Positions 18,446-28,025 of a stretch of DNA of 64,000 bases are shown in pieces; position 1 is the first letter of the stretch, and each line of letters starts with the position of its first letter. The DNA lies in the NCBI GenBank assembly GCA_020060545.1, contig JAGUZX010000134.1, forward strand, positions 45,025-109,024, read 5' to 3'. The stretch comes from Desulfovibrio sp. GTDB lineage: Bacteria; Bacillota; Dethiobacteria; DTU022. The position numbers and the translations under genes were made by a program. Under the pieces are notes generated by a model. It was not told the origin of the DNA and did not search any database. It was given only the letters and a program-made list of their open reading frames with translations.

Positions 18446-21400
18446 TCTTTGATAGCATACTCCATAAATTAGATTTTATATCCTCCACCTTCGCCGCGCC
18501 CCGGCCCAGCAGCCTTTCCAGGCGCTGCCGGCAGCTCTGGAGATCGGAAACCCAGTATTCTTCCGGCAGAAAAATGACCTTCTTCTCCCGGACGAAGTAC
18601 AAGGAGACCGGGATCTCTCCTTCGCCGGAACTTAAAATCCTTTTCAGCTCGGCCAAGGTGTCGGGGCCGTGCGCGGGTTTAATCAAGAGGCAGAGCTGCC
18701 TCGGCTCCCGGGGCAGGGGAGTGACCGATTCGGCAATGATTTTGGCCTCTTCTTCCTCTTTGAGGTCGGTCTTTCCCCTGATCAGAACGAGGCTGTCTTC
18801 TTTGAAGAGGCCGGATTCACGCTCGTAAAGATCGCTGAAAACCACCACCTCGACACTTCCCGTCAGGTCCTCCAGTTTTACGAAGGCCATCGGCTTTCCT
18901 TTCTTGGTATAAATTGAGCGGACGGCGGCGACGATACCGCCCACCGTTACCTGGCGCCCGTCTCCCGCCTCCGGCAACTCCGCGCAAGCTGTCACCCGCT
19001 GCATCCGCTCCAGGAACGGGCGGTACTGCTCCAAGGGATGGCCGGAAATATAGAGCCCGAGCATCTCTTTTTCCAGGGTTAGCCTCTCCTTGACGGAGAA
19101 ATCTTCAATTTCCGGCAGGCGGTCCCGGAGCAGGTCGTCCTGGCTCGCCTCGTCCATCAGCGAAAACATGGAAATCTGGCCGTTTTCCCTTTCCCGCTGG
19201 GCTGACTGGCCCCGGGCCAGGATCTCATCCAGGCAGGCCAGGTATTGGGCCCTGCTGCCGCCCAGTGAGTCGCAGGCGCCGCATTTGATCAGGCTTTCCA
19301 CCACTTTGCGGTTGCAGAGGCGGGAATCCACCCGGGCCGTGAAATCACTTAAAGAGAGAAACGGTTTCTCGCGGCGCGCCGCCAGGATCGACTCGATCGC
19401 GCCAAGGCCCACATTTTTTACCGCCGCCAGCCCAAAACGAATCCGCTTTTCACCCACAACCGTGAAGTTTGTTTCACTCTCGTTGAGATCCGGCGGCAAG
19501 ACCTCGATCCCCTGGCGCTTGCAGTCGGCGATATAGAGGGCCACCTTGTCGCTGTTCGCATAATAGCCGGTCATAAGGGCGGCCATGAATTCCACCGGGT
19601 AGTTCGCTTTCAGGTATGCCGTCTGGTAGGCGATCAGGGCGTACGCCGCCGCGTGGGATTTGTTGAAACCGTAAGAGGCAAATTTTAAGATCAGGTCATA
19701 AACCTCCTGCGCCAGCTCCCGCGAATAGCCTTTAGCCAGGCTGCCCTCGATAAAGCGGCTCTGCTGTTCGTCCAGGATCTCCTTTTTCTTTTTGCCGATC
19801 GCCCGCCGCAGCAGGTCCGCCTGTCCCAGGGTGAAGCCGGCCATGCGGGCGGCAATCTCCATGATCTGCTCCTGGTAGACGATCACGCCGTAGGTTTCAT
19901 TTAAAACCGGCTCCAGGACCGGGTGCAGGTATTGGAACGGCTCCTTCCCATGTTTGCTGTTGATAAAGACGGGGATCTGCTCCATCGGTCCCGGGCGGTA
20001 AAGCGCCACCACGGCGACGATATCCTCAAACTTGTTCGGCTGCAGTTCGCGCAGCGCGCCGCGCATCCCGCTGCTTTCCAACTGAAAAGTACCGGTGGTT
20101 TCGCCCTGTGACAAGAGGCGGTAAGTCCGGGCATCGTCAAGAGGGATGCCTTCGGCGGTAAGCGTCAGGCCGCGCCGCCGCCGGATATTGAGCAGGGTCT
20201 CGTTGATAATGGTCAATGTTTTCAGCCCGAGAAAGTCCATCTTCAGCAGGCCCAGCTCCTCCAGGGTGCCCATCGGGAACTGGGTGACCACAGTGCCGTC
20301 GGATGTCTTCAATAAAGGCACATGGTTCACCAGCGGTTCGCGGGCGATTACCACCCCTGCCGCATGGATCGAGGCATGCCTGGGCATCCCCTCGACCGCG
20401 ATAGACGTGTCGAGGAGCAGGCGGTAACGTTCTTCTTCCCGGTAAAGCGACTGCAATTCCTTGCCCTGTTCCAGCGCTTTCGGGATCGTCATCCCGGCTT
20501 CGACGGGGATCAACTTGGCGATCCGGTCTACCTCTCCATACGGAAAAGCCAGCGCCCTCCCGACATCGCGCACCGCCGCCCGCGCGGCCATGGTGCCGAA
20601 AGTAATGATCTGGGCCACCCTTTCCTGCCCGTATTTCGCAAAGACATACTGCAGCACCCGGTCCCGCTTGTCGTCGCAGAAATCGATGTCGATATCCGGC
20701 ATCGAGATCCGCTCCGGATTGAGGAAGCGTTCAAAGAGCAGCCCGTGCCGGAGGGGATCGATGTTGGTAATGCCGAGGGTATAGGCCACCAGGCTGCCGG
20801 CGGCGGAGCCTCTCCCCGGCCCGACCATAATTCCCTCCTGGCGGGCGAAGCGCACCAGGTCCCAGACAATAAGGAAATAACTGGAGTAGCCCATTTGCCG
20901 GATAATGCCCAGCTCGTACTCCAGGCGCCGCTCAATCGCTTCGCCTCCATCGGGATAGCGTTCCTTCAACCCTTCCCGGCACAGGCCGGCCAGGTATTCG
21001 GCGGCGTCAACCCCTGCGGGGAGGGCGTACTCGGGCAGGTGCAGGCGGTCGAACTGAAAATCGAACCGGCAGCGCGCCGCAATTTGCAGCGTGTTCGCCA
21101 GCGCTTCGGGACAGTCCTTGAACAACTCCGCCATCTCCAGGGCTGTCTTAAAATAGAGCTCCTGCGATTCGAATTTCAGGCGTCCCGGCTCATTGATCGT
21201 TTTGCCGGTTTGGATGCACAACAGCACGTCATGGACAGCGGCGTCCTCCCGGGAAAGGTAATGCACGTCGTTACTGGCTACGAGTGGAATCCCTTCTTCC
21301 CGGGCGAGCCGGTACAGGTGCCTGTTGACCGCTGCCTGTTCGGAGAGGCCGTGATCGTGCAGCTCCAGGTAAAAGTTTTCCCGGCCGAAAAGGTCGCGCA

Positions 21401-21914
21401 AGTCAAGCGCCACTTCACGGGCTTTGGCGAACTCGTCCCGGGCGAGGAGCGACGGCACCTCGCCGGCCAGGCAGCCGCTCAAAGCGATCAGGCCGCTTGT
21501 GCTCTCCTCCAGCAGGGCGCGGTCGATCCTGGGCTTATAATAGAAACCCTCCAAAAAACCGGCCGATACCAGGCGCATCAGGTTACGGTAGCCCGCTTCG
21601 TTTTCGGCCAGCAAGACCAGGTGGTACTGGAAGTCGTCCAGGCGGGGTTCCTTTTGCCGGCGGGAGCGCGGCGCCACGTAGACCTCGCAGCCGATAACCG
21701 GGTTAATCCCGGCTTTATGCGCTTCCCGGTAAAAATCGACGACCCCGAACATGGTGCCGTGGTCGGTTACCGCCAGGGCGGGCATGCCCAACGCGGCGGT
21801 TTTTTCCACCAGTTGCTTAATCCGCGCCGCCCCATCCAGCAGGCTGTACTCGGTATGACAATGCAGGTGGACAAAGTTTGGTTCAGTCAAATCGGCAAAC
21901 CCCGTTTCATTCAA
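18426..21914 (-). CDS. dnaE: DNA polymerase III subunit alpha
   Basis: FVHLHCHTEYSLLDGAARI; VGPGRGSAAGSLVAYTLGIT; 1162 aa. Confidence 0.95.
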   Translation of the reverse strand: MNETGFADLTEPNFVHLHCHTEYSLLDGAARIKQLVEKTAALGMPALAVTDHGTMFGVVDFYREAHKAGINPVIGCEVYVAPRSRRQKEPRLDDFQYHLVLLAENEAGYRNLMRLVSAGFLEGFYYKPRIDRALLEESTSGLIALSGCLAGEVPSLLARDEFAKAREVALDLRDLFGRENFYLELHDHGLSEQAAVNRHLYRLAREEGIPLVASNDVHYLSREDAAVHDVLLCIQTGKTINEPGRLKFESQELYFKTALEMAELFKDCPEALANTLQIAARCRFDFQFDRLHLPEYALPAGVDAAEYLAGLCREGLKERYPDGGEAIERRLEYELGIIRQMGYSSYFLIVWDLVRFARQEGIMVGPGRGSAAGSLVAYTLGITNIDPLRHGLLFERFLNPERISMPDIDIDFCDDKRDRVLQYVFAKYGQERVAQIITFGTMAARAAVRDVGRALAFPYGEVDRIAKLIPVEAGMTIPKALEQGKELQSLYREEERYRLLLDTSIAVEGMPRHASIHAAGVVIAREPLVNHVPLLKTSDGTVVTQFPMGTLEELGLLKMDFLGLKTLTIINETLLNIRRRRGLTLTAEGIPLDDARTYRLLSQGETTGTFQLESSGMRGALRELQPNKFEDIVAVVALYRPGPMEQIPVFINSKHGKEPFQYLHPVLEPVLNETYGVIVYQEQIMEIAARMAGFTLGQADLLRRAIGKKKKEILDEQQSRFIEGSLAKGYSRELAQEVYDLILKFASYGFNKSHAAAYALIAYQTAYLKANYPVEFMAALMTGYYANSDKVALYIADCKRQGIEVLPPDLNESETNFTVVGEKRIRFGLAAVKNVGLGAIESILAARREKPFLSLSDFTARVDSRLCNRKVVESLIKCGACDSLGGSRAQYLACLDEILARGQSAQRERENGQISMFSLMDEASQDDLLRDRLPEIEDFSVKERLTLEKEMLGLYISGHPLEQYRPFLERMQRVTACAELPEAGDGRQVTVGGIVAAVRSIYTKKGKPMAFVKLEDLTGSVEVVVFSDLYERESGLFKEDSLVLIRGKTDLKEEEEAKIIAESVTPLPREPRQLCLLIKPAHGPDTLAELKRILSSGEGEIPVSLYFVREKKVIFLPEEYWVSDLQSCRQRLERLLGRGAAKVEDIKSNLWSMLSKSEQKNA

Positions 21915-21932
21915 GTATTCAGAATTCAGACT
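21911..21932 (-). repeat. Heptad CTGAATT-type tract between the SD-like sequence and start of dnaE
   Basis: Minus strand: CTGAATT CTGAATA CTTGAAT. Confidence 0.5.
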
Positions 21933-22002
21933 GTTTATTTCTCCTTCCCGGCAAGTATTTCCTTTATCACCGCGGCATAATTATGCATTAAAAGGAGCGC
22001 GG

Positions 22003-22296
22003 ATGATGGATAAATTTCTGCCGGGCTTAATCCTTACTTTTTGCGTGGCCCTGGGGGTCAACCTGGGCGGCAGCCTTATGGGCACCCTGGGCGCAATATT
22101 CACCCATCGCCCGCCCCTGAAAACAATGCTGGAACTGGCGGTCGAACTGAAAATATGGGCGTTGGTGGCTGCCCCGGGAGAGACTTTTGGGGTAATCAAA
22201 ACTTTTGAAGCGGGTGTCTTTGGCAAGCAGTTTACCGGCTTAGTCAAACAGCTTTTTATGATCGGCGGCGCTTTCCGGGTGAAATTGCCGCGGTAA
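22003..22296 (+). CDS. ytrH: YtrH-like sporulation protein, C-terminus apparently altered
   Basis: LTFCVALGVNLGGSLMGTLGAIFTHRPPLKTMLELAVELKIWALVAA; EAGVFGKQFTGLVKQLFMIGGAF. Confidence 0.7.
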   Translation: MMDKFLPGLILTFCVALGVNLGGSLMGTLGAIFTHRPPLKTMLELAVELKIWALVAAPGETFGVIKTFEAGVFGKQFTGLVKQLFMIGGAFRVKLPR

Positions 22297-22538
22297 AGGT
22301 TGAACTCGAAGGGCCTGTTGGCGCCTTCGCCAAGCTCGAACTGCAGCGCCTGATTGGCGAAATTACCACCGAGCTGGTCGGTGAAAAAATTGAAAACCTT
22401 AACCCCGCCTTGATCCTGGCGCTGCTGCACCGGCGCAAGCTGACCGTTGAGGAGAAAGACTACCTGCTCAGCGTGAACTGGATCATTTTCAGCCGTGAGA
22501 CTATTTTCAATCTAACCGCCTCTCCCGCTCCGCCATAA
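22273..22538 (+). pseudogene. Start-less coding fragment, possibly the C-terminal part of a YtrI-like protein
   Basis: Open in another frame after ytrH: FPGEIAAVKVELEGPVGAFAKLELQRLIGEITTELVGEKIENLNPALILALLHRRKLTVEEKDYLLSVNWIIFSRETIFNLTASPAPP*; no ATG/GTG/TTG start in frame. Confidence 0.45.
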
Positions 22539-22818
22539 GGGTAAACCGGGCCTGCCCGGTAAGCGCCCGCCGCCGTGATCCGGTTTTCCAAACGCCGCGC
22601 CTTTTGCCGGAGCGCCAATGTTTCCGGTATGCTTTCAGCTTTTCCCGCCGCCACAGTTCCTTCCCGAACGCCAGGGCGGAAGCCAGCGCCACCAGCAGCC
22701 AGAGCGCGGTGAAAACAGCCGGGACTGAACCGAATCCCGGTTCCGGCAGCAAAAGCAAACCCAAAGCAACCAGCGTCAGCGCCAGGGTTAACCCGGCGAT
22801 TGTGAAAAAACCGCGCAT
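22507..22818 (-). CDS. Small membrane protein with basic C-terminus, unknown function
   Basis: Two hydrophobic segments then a KR-rich tail. Confidence 0.5.
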   Translation of the reverse strand: MRGFFTIAGLTLALTLVALGLLLLPEPGFGSVPAVFTALWLLVALASALAFGKELWRREKLKAYRKHWRSGKRRGVWKTGSRRRALTGQARFTLMAERERRLD

Positions 22819-23047
22819 CCCTCACCACCTCTTACTATCTATTAATAAGCTTCAAGTCTGGCATTGATGACAGCCGGCGAAAAAAACGATCACCGGTTGC
22901 TTCAGAAACACAAGCGCCGGAAACGCCACGGGAGGAAGGGGGCCGGAAGAGCGCAGAGCGCCGGAGCCCCGCCAGCGCTCTTTTTTTAAACCCGGCGTTA
23001 TGTTAGAATATTTCCAGACCGTTAACAGATGATGAAGGAGTGCCGCC

Positions 23048-24088
23048 ATGCTCGAAGACAAAGAGCTGCGCCTGGCTTTAAAAATTGTCCTGACGGCCAC
23101 CGCGGTAGCCATCCTGCTGTTGGTTTTGCTAAAGTTGGCCCCAATTATTGCTATTTTCGTGATCGCCCTTTTTATCGTTTACTGTATCGCGCCCCTGGTA
23201 AATTTCCTGATCAGGCAAAAATTGCAGCCGCTGCTGGCCGCGATCTGCGCCGTCCTGATTATCCTGCTGGCGATGTTTTTCTTTTTCTCCCTCCTGGTGC
23301 CGGGGCTGATCGTTGAATTCCAGAGGCTGGCGACTTTCCTCACCACCGAAGCGGCTGACCACATTGGCAAGCTGATCGAATGGCTGGACGAGCTCGACGC
23401 GCGGTTTGAACTGCATTTATCCGAAAGTTTTACCGAATACTACACTCAATTCATGCGGCAGCTCCCCAGCCACGTCGAGCAGCTCCTCAAACAGCTGACC
23501 GCCCTTTTCTCCAGGGTCTGGGTTGTCCTGGCCCTGGCGTTCCTGGTGTTTTACCTGGTCCAGGACCTGGAAAAGGCCAAAGATAATTTGACCAGGCTCT
23601 TCCCGCAGATTTACCGCAAGAACATCACCCGCATCCTCGGGATCGTCGACCAGAAAGTGGGGGCTTATATCCGCGGCACCCTGCTGAAAAGTGTTTTTGT
23701 CGGGGCGCTGACCTGGTTGGGGCTGACGCTCCTGGGTATGCCTTTCGCCCTGCTCCTGGGCATCCTGGCCGGGGGGTTGAATATCATCCTTTATATCGGC
23801 CCGATCCTGGCCGCCGTCCCGGCGGTCCTGATGAGCATCGTCCCCGGCACGCCAAGTATCTTCCTGGTAATTGCGGTTTATATCGTGGTGCAGACTCTCG
23901 ACGCCTTCGTTTTTACCCCGGTCCTGCTGGGCAAGGCCGTGGACTTAAGCCCTCTTACCGTCGTGGTAGTGGTTTTAATCGGGGGGCAGCTGATGGGGAT
24001 AACCGGGATTATCCTGGCCATACCGATTACCGCGATCTTGAAAGTGCTTCTGGCGCACTACTACCTGGACAAAGGAAAAGCACCTTAA
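23048..24088 (+). CDS. AI-2E family transporter (PerM/YtvI-like)
   Basis: 346 aa polytopic; LLGILAGGLNIILYIGPILAAVPAVL. Confidence 0.88.
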   Translation: MLEDKELRLALKIVLTATAVAILLLVLLKLAPIIAIFVIALFIVYCIAPLVNFLIRQKLQPLLAAICAVLIILLAMFFFFSLLVPGLIVEFQRLATFLTTEAADHIGKLIEWLDELDARFELHLSESFTEYYTQFMRQLPSHVEQLLKQLTALFSRVWVVLALAFLVFYLVQDLEKAKDNLTRLFPQIYRKNITRILGIVDQKVGAYIRGTLLKSVFVGALTWLGLTLLGMPFALLLGILAGGLNIILYIGPILAAVPAVLMSIVPGTPSIFLVIAVYIVVQTLDAFVFTPVLLGKAVDLSPLTVVVVVLIGGQLMGITGIILAIPITAILKVLLAHYYLDKGKAP

Positions 24089-24099
24089 TCGGCAAGCCG

Positions 24100-24567
24100 T
24101 CAGCACAGGCCGGGGAAGCCCTGCTGGCGTAAGGCTTCAAAAAGCACGATGGCCGCGGCGTTGGCCAGGTTCAGGGAACGCGGGATCCCCCCGACCATGG
24201 GGATGCGCAGGACAAATTCCGCATCGATCAGCAGTTCTGCGGGAAGGCCGCGGGTTTCGCTGCCAAACACCAGGCAATCCCCGGGCCGGTACGCCACTTC
24301 CGTATACAAAATTTTGCCCCGGGTGGAATAAAAGAAAAAACGCCTTCCCGGGTAAGTTTCACGAAAAGCGCCGAAATCGGGGTGGATCCGCAGCTGGAGA
24401 TACTGCCAGTAGTCAAGCCCGGCGCGGCGGACCTCTTTCTCCGCGATCGAGAACCCGAGCGGCTCTACCAGGTCCAGAAACGTTCCGGTCATCACACAGG
24501 TGCGGGCAATATTGCCGGTGTTTTGGGGGATTTCCGGCTCAACCAGGACCAGGTGCATCTGCTTCAC
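24100..24567 (-). CDS. trmL: tRNA (cytidine(34)-2'-O)-methyltransferase
   Basis: LVLVEPEIPQNTGNIARTC; LVFGSETRGLP; IPMVGGIPRSLNLANAAAIVLFEALRQ. Confidence 0.92.
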   Translation of the reverse strand: MKQMHLVLVEPEIPQNTGNIARTCVMTGTFLDLVEPLGFSIAEKEVRRAGLDYWQYLQLRIHPDFGAFRETYPGRRFFFYSTRGKILYTEVAYRPGDCLVFGSETRGLPAELLIDAEFVLRIPMVGGIPRSLNLANAAAIVLFEALRQQGFPGLC

Positions 24568-24668
24568 CCCAAGCTTAGGCTTTTAAGCGCTACAGCGCGC
24601 AATTTACCATTTATTTATTAAGCCATTGATACATTATGCTTTTTAATACACAGCACTACCTTAAGTAT

Positions 24669-24695
24669 GTCATTGCGAGCGAAGCGCAGCAATCT
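24669..24695 (+). repeat. Single REP-like element gtcattgcgagcgaagcgcagcaatct
   Basis: Matches the widespread GTCATTGCGAGCGAAGCGAAGCAATCT repeat recalled from many genomes. Confidence 0.7.
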
Positions 24696-24762
24696 GACAG
24701 ACGGTGTGTGCACATTTGTTCACTATTCCGTTGCAGTGATGCGGCAAAGGCATTGTTTAGGT

Positions 24763-27213
24763 TTACTCCCCCGACCCGCAGCAGCCGTGTTTTTCTTCCC
24801 GCTCCCGGCCGGGCAAATCCCCGTCGTCTTTATCCCCGCGCAGGGTTTCGTTAAAACGCTGCAGCTGCGCCAGCACCGCGGCGTTGAAAGTGCCGGGCGG
24901 GAAACCGCCCTCCTCCTGTTCGGTCCCCGCCTCCACGCCGCTCAAAAGCTCCAACCCCTCGTCGACGGTGGAGATACAATAGAGATGGAAACGGCCCTGT
25001 TTCACCGCTTCAATCACCTCTTCATTGAGCATGAGGTGCTTGCTGTTCTGGATCGGGATCACTACGCCCTGGTCGCCCGAAAGGCCCCTGGTCTTGCAAG
25101 CGGCGAAGAAACCCTCGATCTTGCTGTTAATCCCGCCCACCGGCTGGATCTCCCCTTTCTGGTTGACCGAACCGGTAACCGCCAGGTTTTGCTTCAGCGG
25201 GAGGCCGGCGAGGCAGGAAAGCAGGCAGAAAAGCTCCGCCGCCGAAGCGCTGTCCCCATCCACGCCCGCGTAGGACTGCTCAAAACAGAGGCTGGCGGAG
25301 AGGTTCAGGGGGACCTGGCGCCCGTAGCGCAGCCCCAGGTAGCCGCTTAAGATCAGCACTCCCTTGTCGTGGAGGCGCCCGCTGAGCTGGCTCTCGCGCT
25401 CGATATTGACAATCCCCCGGCGGCCCAGGTAAGCCGTGGCGGTAATCCGGGAGGGACGGCCGAACTGGTAATCCCCCAGGTCGATCACCGAAAGCGCATT
25501 GACCTGTCCGGCTTTTGCCCCTTCCAGGTCGAGTAAAATCTGCCCTTTCTCCACGGCCTCCTGGATCTTCTGCTCATACTTGTTGGAGCGGTATATTTTT
25601 TCCGCCAGCGCTTTTTTGACCTGCTCCGCCCCGACAACCCCGCTGCCGTCCAGTTCGGCCCAGGCGTCCGCCTCGAAGAGAAGCTCCACGATTTCGTTGA
25701 AGCGCGTGCTCAGCTTCTCCTGATGCTCGGCCAGCCTGGCGCTGTATTCGACGACACCGGCCACGGCGCGGCGATCAAAGTGGCGCAGCCCCTCCCGCTC
25801 GCAGTGGTAGGCGATGAAACCGGCCATCTTGGCCATGTTTTCATCATGCAGCTCCATCTCCATGTCGAAATCGGCCTTGATCTTAAACAGCTTCCGGAAG
25901 TCCTCATCGTAGTGATAGAGCAGCTGGTAGAGCTGCGGGCTGCCGATCATGACCACCTTCAGATTTAAAGGTATCGGCTGCGGGCGCAGGGTCGACATCG
26001 CCATCAAGCCGTAGTGTTCGCCCATATTCTCAATACGGATCTCCCTTGTTTTCAGAACCCGTTTCAGGACCTCCCACGACTGCATCCCGGTCAGGACGTC
26101 CCTGGCCTGGACGATCAGGTAACCGCCGTTGGCCCGGTGCAAGGCGCCGGCCTTGATCATCGTAAAATCGGTCACTACCATCCCGAAACGGTTCTCATAC
26201 TCCACCCGGCCCAGCAGATTATAGTAGGACGGGTTGGTTTCATAGATCATCGGCGCCCCCCCGGTCTCCCGGTTGTCCACCAGCAAGTTTACCTTGTAGC
26301 GCTTCTCCGCTTGTTCCTGGCTCTGGCGGCGCATCCACACCAGCGGTAGCTGCTGCTCCTCTTCCTCGCCCCTGAATTCCCCCATGCTGGAGAGGACGTC
26401 GGCCTGGAAAGCCTGCAGGTACTTCTGCACCGCGGGAAACGAGGCGTATTCTTCAAGCAGTTCGCTGAAAAGGTGGCCGGTAGCCGCCATCCCGATGCGC
26501 TGGTCCAGCCGCTTGAATTTATCCTTGAGCTCCCTTTCGGCAATTTGGATGCGGCGCATGATTTCCACTGCCTTAAGCTGGACATCGGTGGACTTTTTCT
26601 CCAGCTCTTCCTTAACCGACTGGTCCAGCTTGGCGTATTCCTCTTCGCCGATCTGCTCGCCGTTCATCACCGGCACCGTGAGAAAACCGGAACTGGTCCT
26701 TTTCAGGGCGAAACCCTGTTCCAGGGCGGCCTTGTTCAGCTCTTCAAACAGCACGGAGCGGGCCTCCTGAAACTCCTTGACAAAGATCGCTTTCTGGCGC
26801 TCGTAATCCTCCCCGTCGAAAGCCTTGGGGATAGCCTGTTTCAAATCATCGAGCAGCTCTTCAACCTGGCGGCAGAAAACGGCGCCCATCCCCGCCGGAA
26901 GGGGCATGGCGATCGGTTCTCCGGGGTTGTCGAAATTATAAACATACAACCAGTCATCCGGAACCGCCTCCGCGGCGGCTATTTTTTCGACGACGGACCT
27001 GGCGTAGCTGGATTTGCCGGTGCCCGTCAGGCCGGTCATAAAGATATTGTAACCGGGGCGCTTGATGCGCAGTCCAAATTCCATCGCCTTTACCGCCCGG
27101 GCTTGGCCGATCATCCCCTCCAGCAGAGGGACCTCCGCCGTGGTCTCAAAGGGCATCCGGTGCGGATCACAGGTAAACCTCATTTCTTTCGCCGACAGCT
27201 CTTTCCAGGGCAT
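24763..27213 (-). CDS. Lon-like ATP-dependent protease (AAA_32/LonB-type)
   Basis: GLTGTGKSSYARSVVE; GVDGDSASAAELFCLLSCLAGLPLKQNLAVTGSVNQKGEIQPVGGINSKIEGFF (Ser/Lys dyad region). Confidence 0.9.
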   Translation of the reverse strand: MPWKELSAKEMRFTCDPHRMPFETTAEVPLLEGMIGQARAVKAMEFGLRIKRPGYNIFMTGLTGTGKSSYARSVVEKIAAAEAVPDDWLYVYNFDNPGEPIAMPLPAGMGAVFCRQVEELLDDLKQAIPKAFDGEDYERQKAIFVKEFQEARSVLFEELNKAALEQGFALKRTSSGFLTVPVMNGEQIGEEEYAKLDQSVKEELEKKSTDVQLKAVEIMRRIQIAERELKDKFKRLDQRIGMAATGHLFSELLEEYASFPAVQKYLQAFQADVLSSMGEFRGEEEEQQLPLVWMRRQSQEQAEKRYKVNLLVDNRETGGAPMIYETNPSYYNLLGRVEYENRFGMVVTDFTMIKAGALHRANGGYLIVQARDVLTGMQSWEVLKRVLKTREIRIENMGEHYGLMAMSTLRPQPIPLNLKVVMIGSPQLYQLLYHYDEDFRKLFKIKADFDMEMELHDENMAKMAGFIAYHCEREGLRHFDRRAVAGVVEYSARLAEHQEKLSTRFNEIVELLFEADAWAELDGSGVVGAEQVKKALAEKIYRSNKYEQKIQEAVEKGQILLDLEGAKAGQVNALSVIDLGDYQFGRPSRITATAYLGRRGIVNIERESQLSGRLHDKGVLILSGYLGLRYGRQVPLNLSASLCFEQSYAGVDGDSASAAELFCLLSCLAGLPLKQNLAVTGSVNQKGEIQPVGGINSKIEGFFAACKTRGLSGDQGVVIPIQNSKHLMLNEEVIEAVKQGRFHLYCISTVDEGLELLSGVEAGTEQEEGGFPPGTFNAAVLAQLQRFNETLRGDKDDGDLPGREREEKHGCCGSGE

Positions 27214-27214
27214 A

Positions 27215-27940
27215 CTACCCCTCCCCCATAAACTTTTTAATCGATCGCCTTTGCGGACATAGCTCTCCCAAGAAACAGGCGCCGCATTTGGGGCGGCGGG
27301 CCAGGCAGACCTGCCGCCCGTGGGTGATCAGGCGGTGGTGGGCCGCCGCCCACTCCGCCGGCGGCAGCTTGCTCATCAGTTCGCGCTCCACCTGCTCCAC
27401 GCCCGGCCCCGCCGCCAAGCCCAGGCGTTTTGAAACACGGTAAACATGGGTGTCCACGGCCAGGGCCGGGATTCCGAAAGCGCTGCTCAAGACCACGTTT
27501 GCCGTCTTGCGCCCCGCTCCCGGCAGTGCCGTCAAATCTTCAAAACGGGCCGGGAGCCTTCCCCCGTGCTCATGAACGATTTTGCGGCTTGCTTCCACAA
27601 GATAACGGCTCTTCTGGCGGTAAAGGCCGCATCCTCTTAAAAACGGTTCGAGCTGATTGGGCTCCATCTGCGCCATCCGGTGCGGTGTCGGCGCCGCCTT
27701 GAAAAGCTCTCCCGTGACCTGGTTGACCTGCTCATCGGTAGTCTGCGCGGAAAGAACGGCGGCCACAAAAAGCTGAAAAGGGCTGTCGAAATGAAGCCTC
27801 GTTTCAGCCCGGGGATAGTTTTCTCGCAGCAGCGCGAAAATCCGCCGGATTCGCATCTGATCCGGACCATCAATTTTTTCTTGGCACATAACCTTATTAT
27901 AAATCGTCCGCTCAATCCGGTAAAGCCCCCGGTGCCGCAA
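27215..27940 (-). CDS. nth: Endonuclease III
   Basis: LPGAGRKTANVVLSSAFGIPALAVDTHVYRVSKRLGL; C-terminal FeS cysteines CLARRPKCGACFLGELC. Confidence 0.95.
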   Translation of the reverse strand: MRHRGLYRIERTIYNKVMCQEKIDGPDQMRIRRIFALLRENYPRAETRLHFDSPFQLFVAAVLSAQTTDEQVNQVTGELFKAAPTPHRMAQMEPNQLEPFLRGCGLYRQKSRYLVEASRKIVHEHGGRLPARFEDLTALPGAGRKTANVVLSSAFGIPALAVDTHVYRVSKRLGLAAGPGVEQVERELMSKLPPAEWAAAHHRLITHGRQVCLARRPKCGACFLGELCPQRRSIKKFMGEG

Positions 27941-27982
27941 ACATTTGGCCAGATTCAGTGTGGGGTTTGCGCGGCAAACTGG

Positions 27983-28025
27983 AATAACTTAATAAACGGT
28001 GCCTGGCACCATTTATTAAGTTATT
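27983..28025. repeat. 43-bp near-perfect palindrome with GGTGCCTGGCACC core and alternate arms
   Basis: aataacttaataaacggtgcctggcaccatttattaagttatt, one mismatch in the arms. Confidence 0.85.

Noticed and set aside
20322-21980. 552 aa + strand ORF opposite dnaE, and other long antisense ORFs such as 965-1957, 15788-16930, 31507-32952 and 49683-50789
   Set aside because: They mirror well-supported minus-strand genes in GC-rich DNA, have low-complexity composition (Arg/Gly/His/Pro rich) and no recognisable domains.
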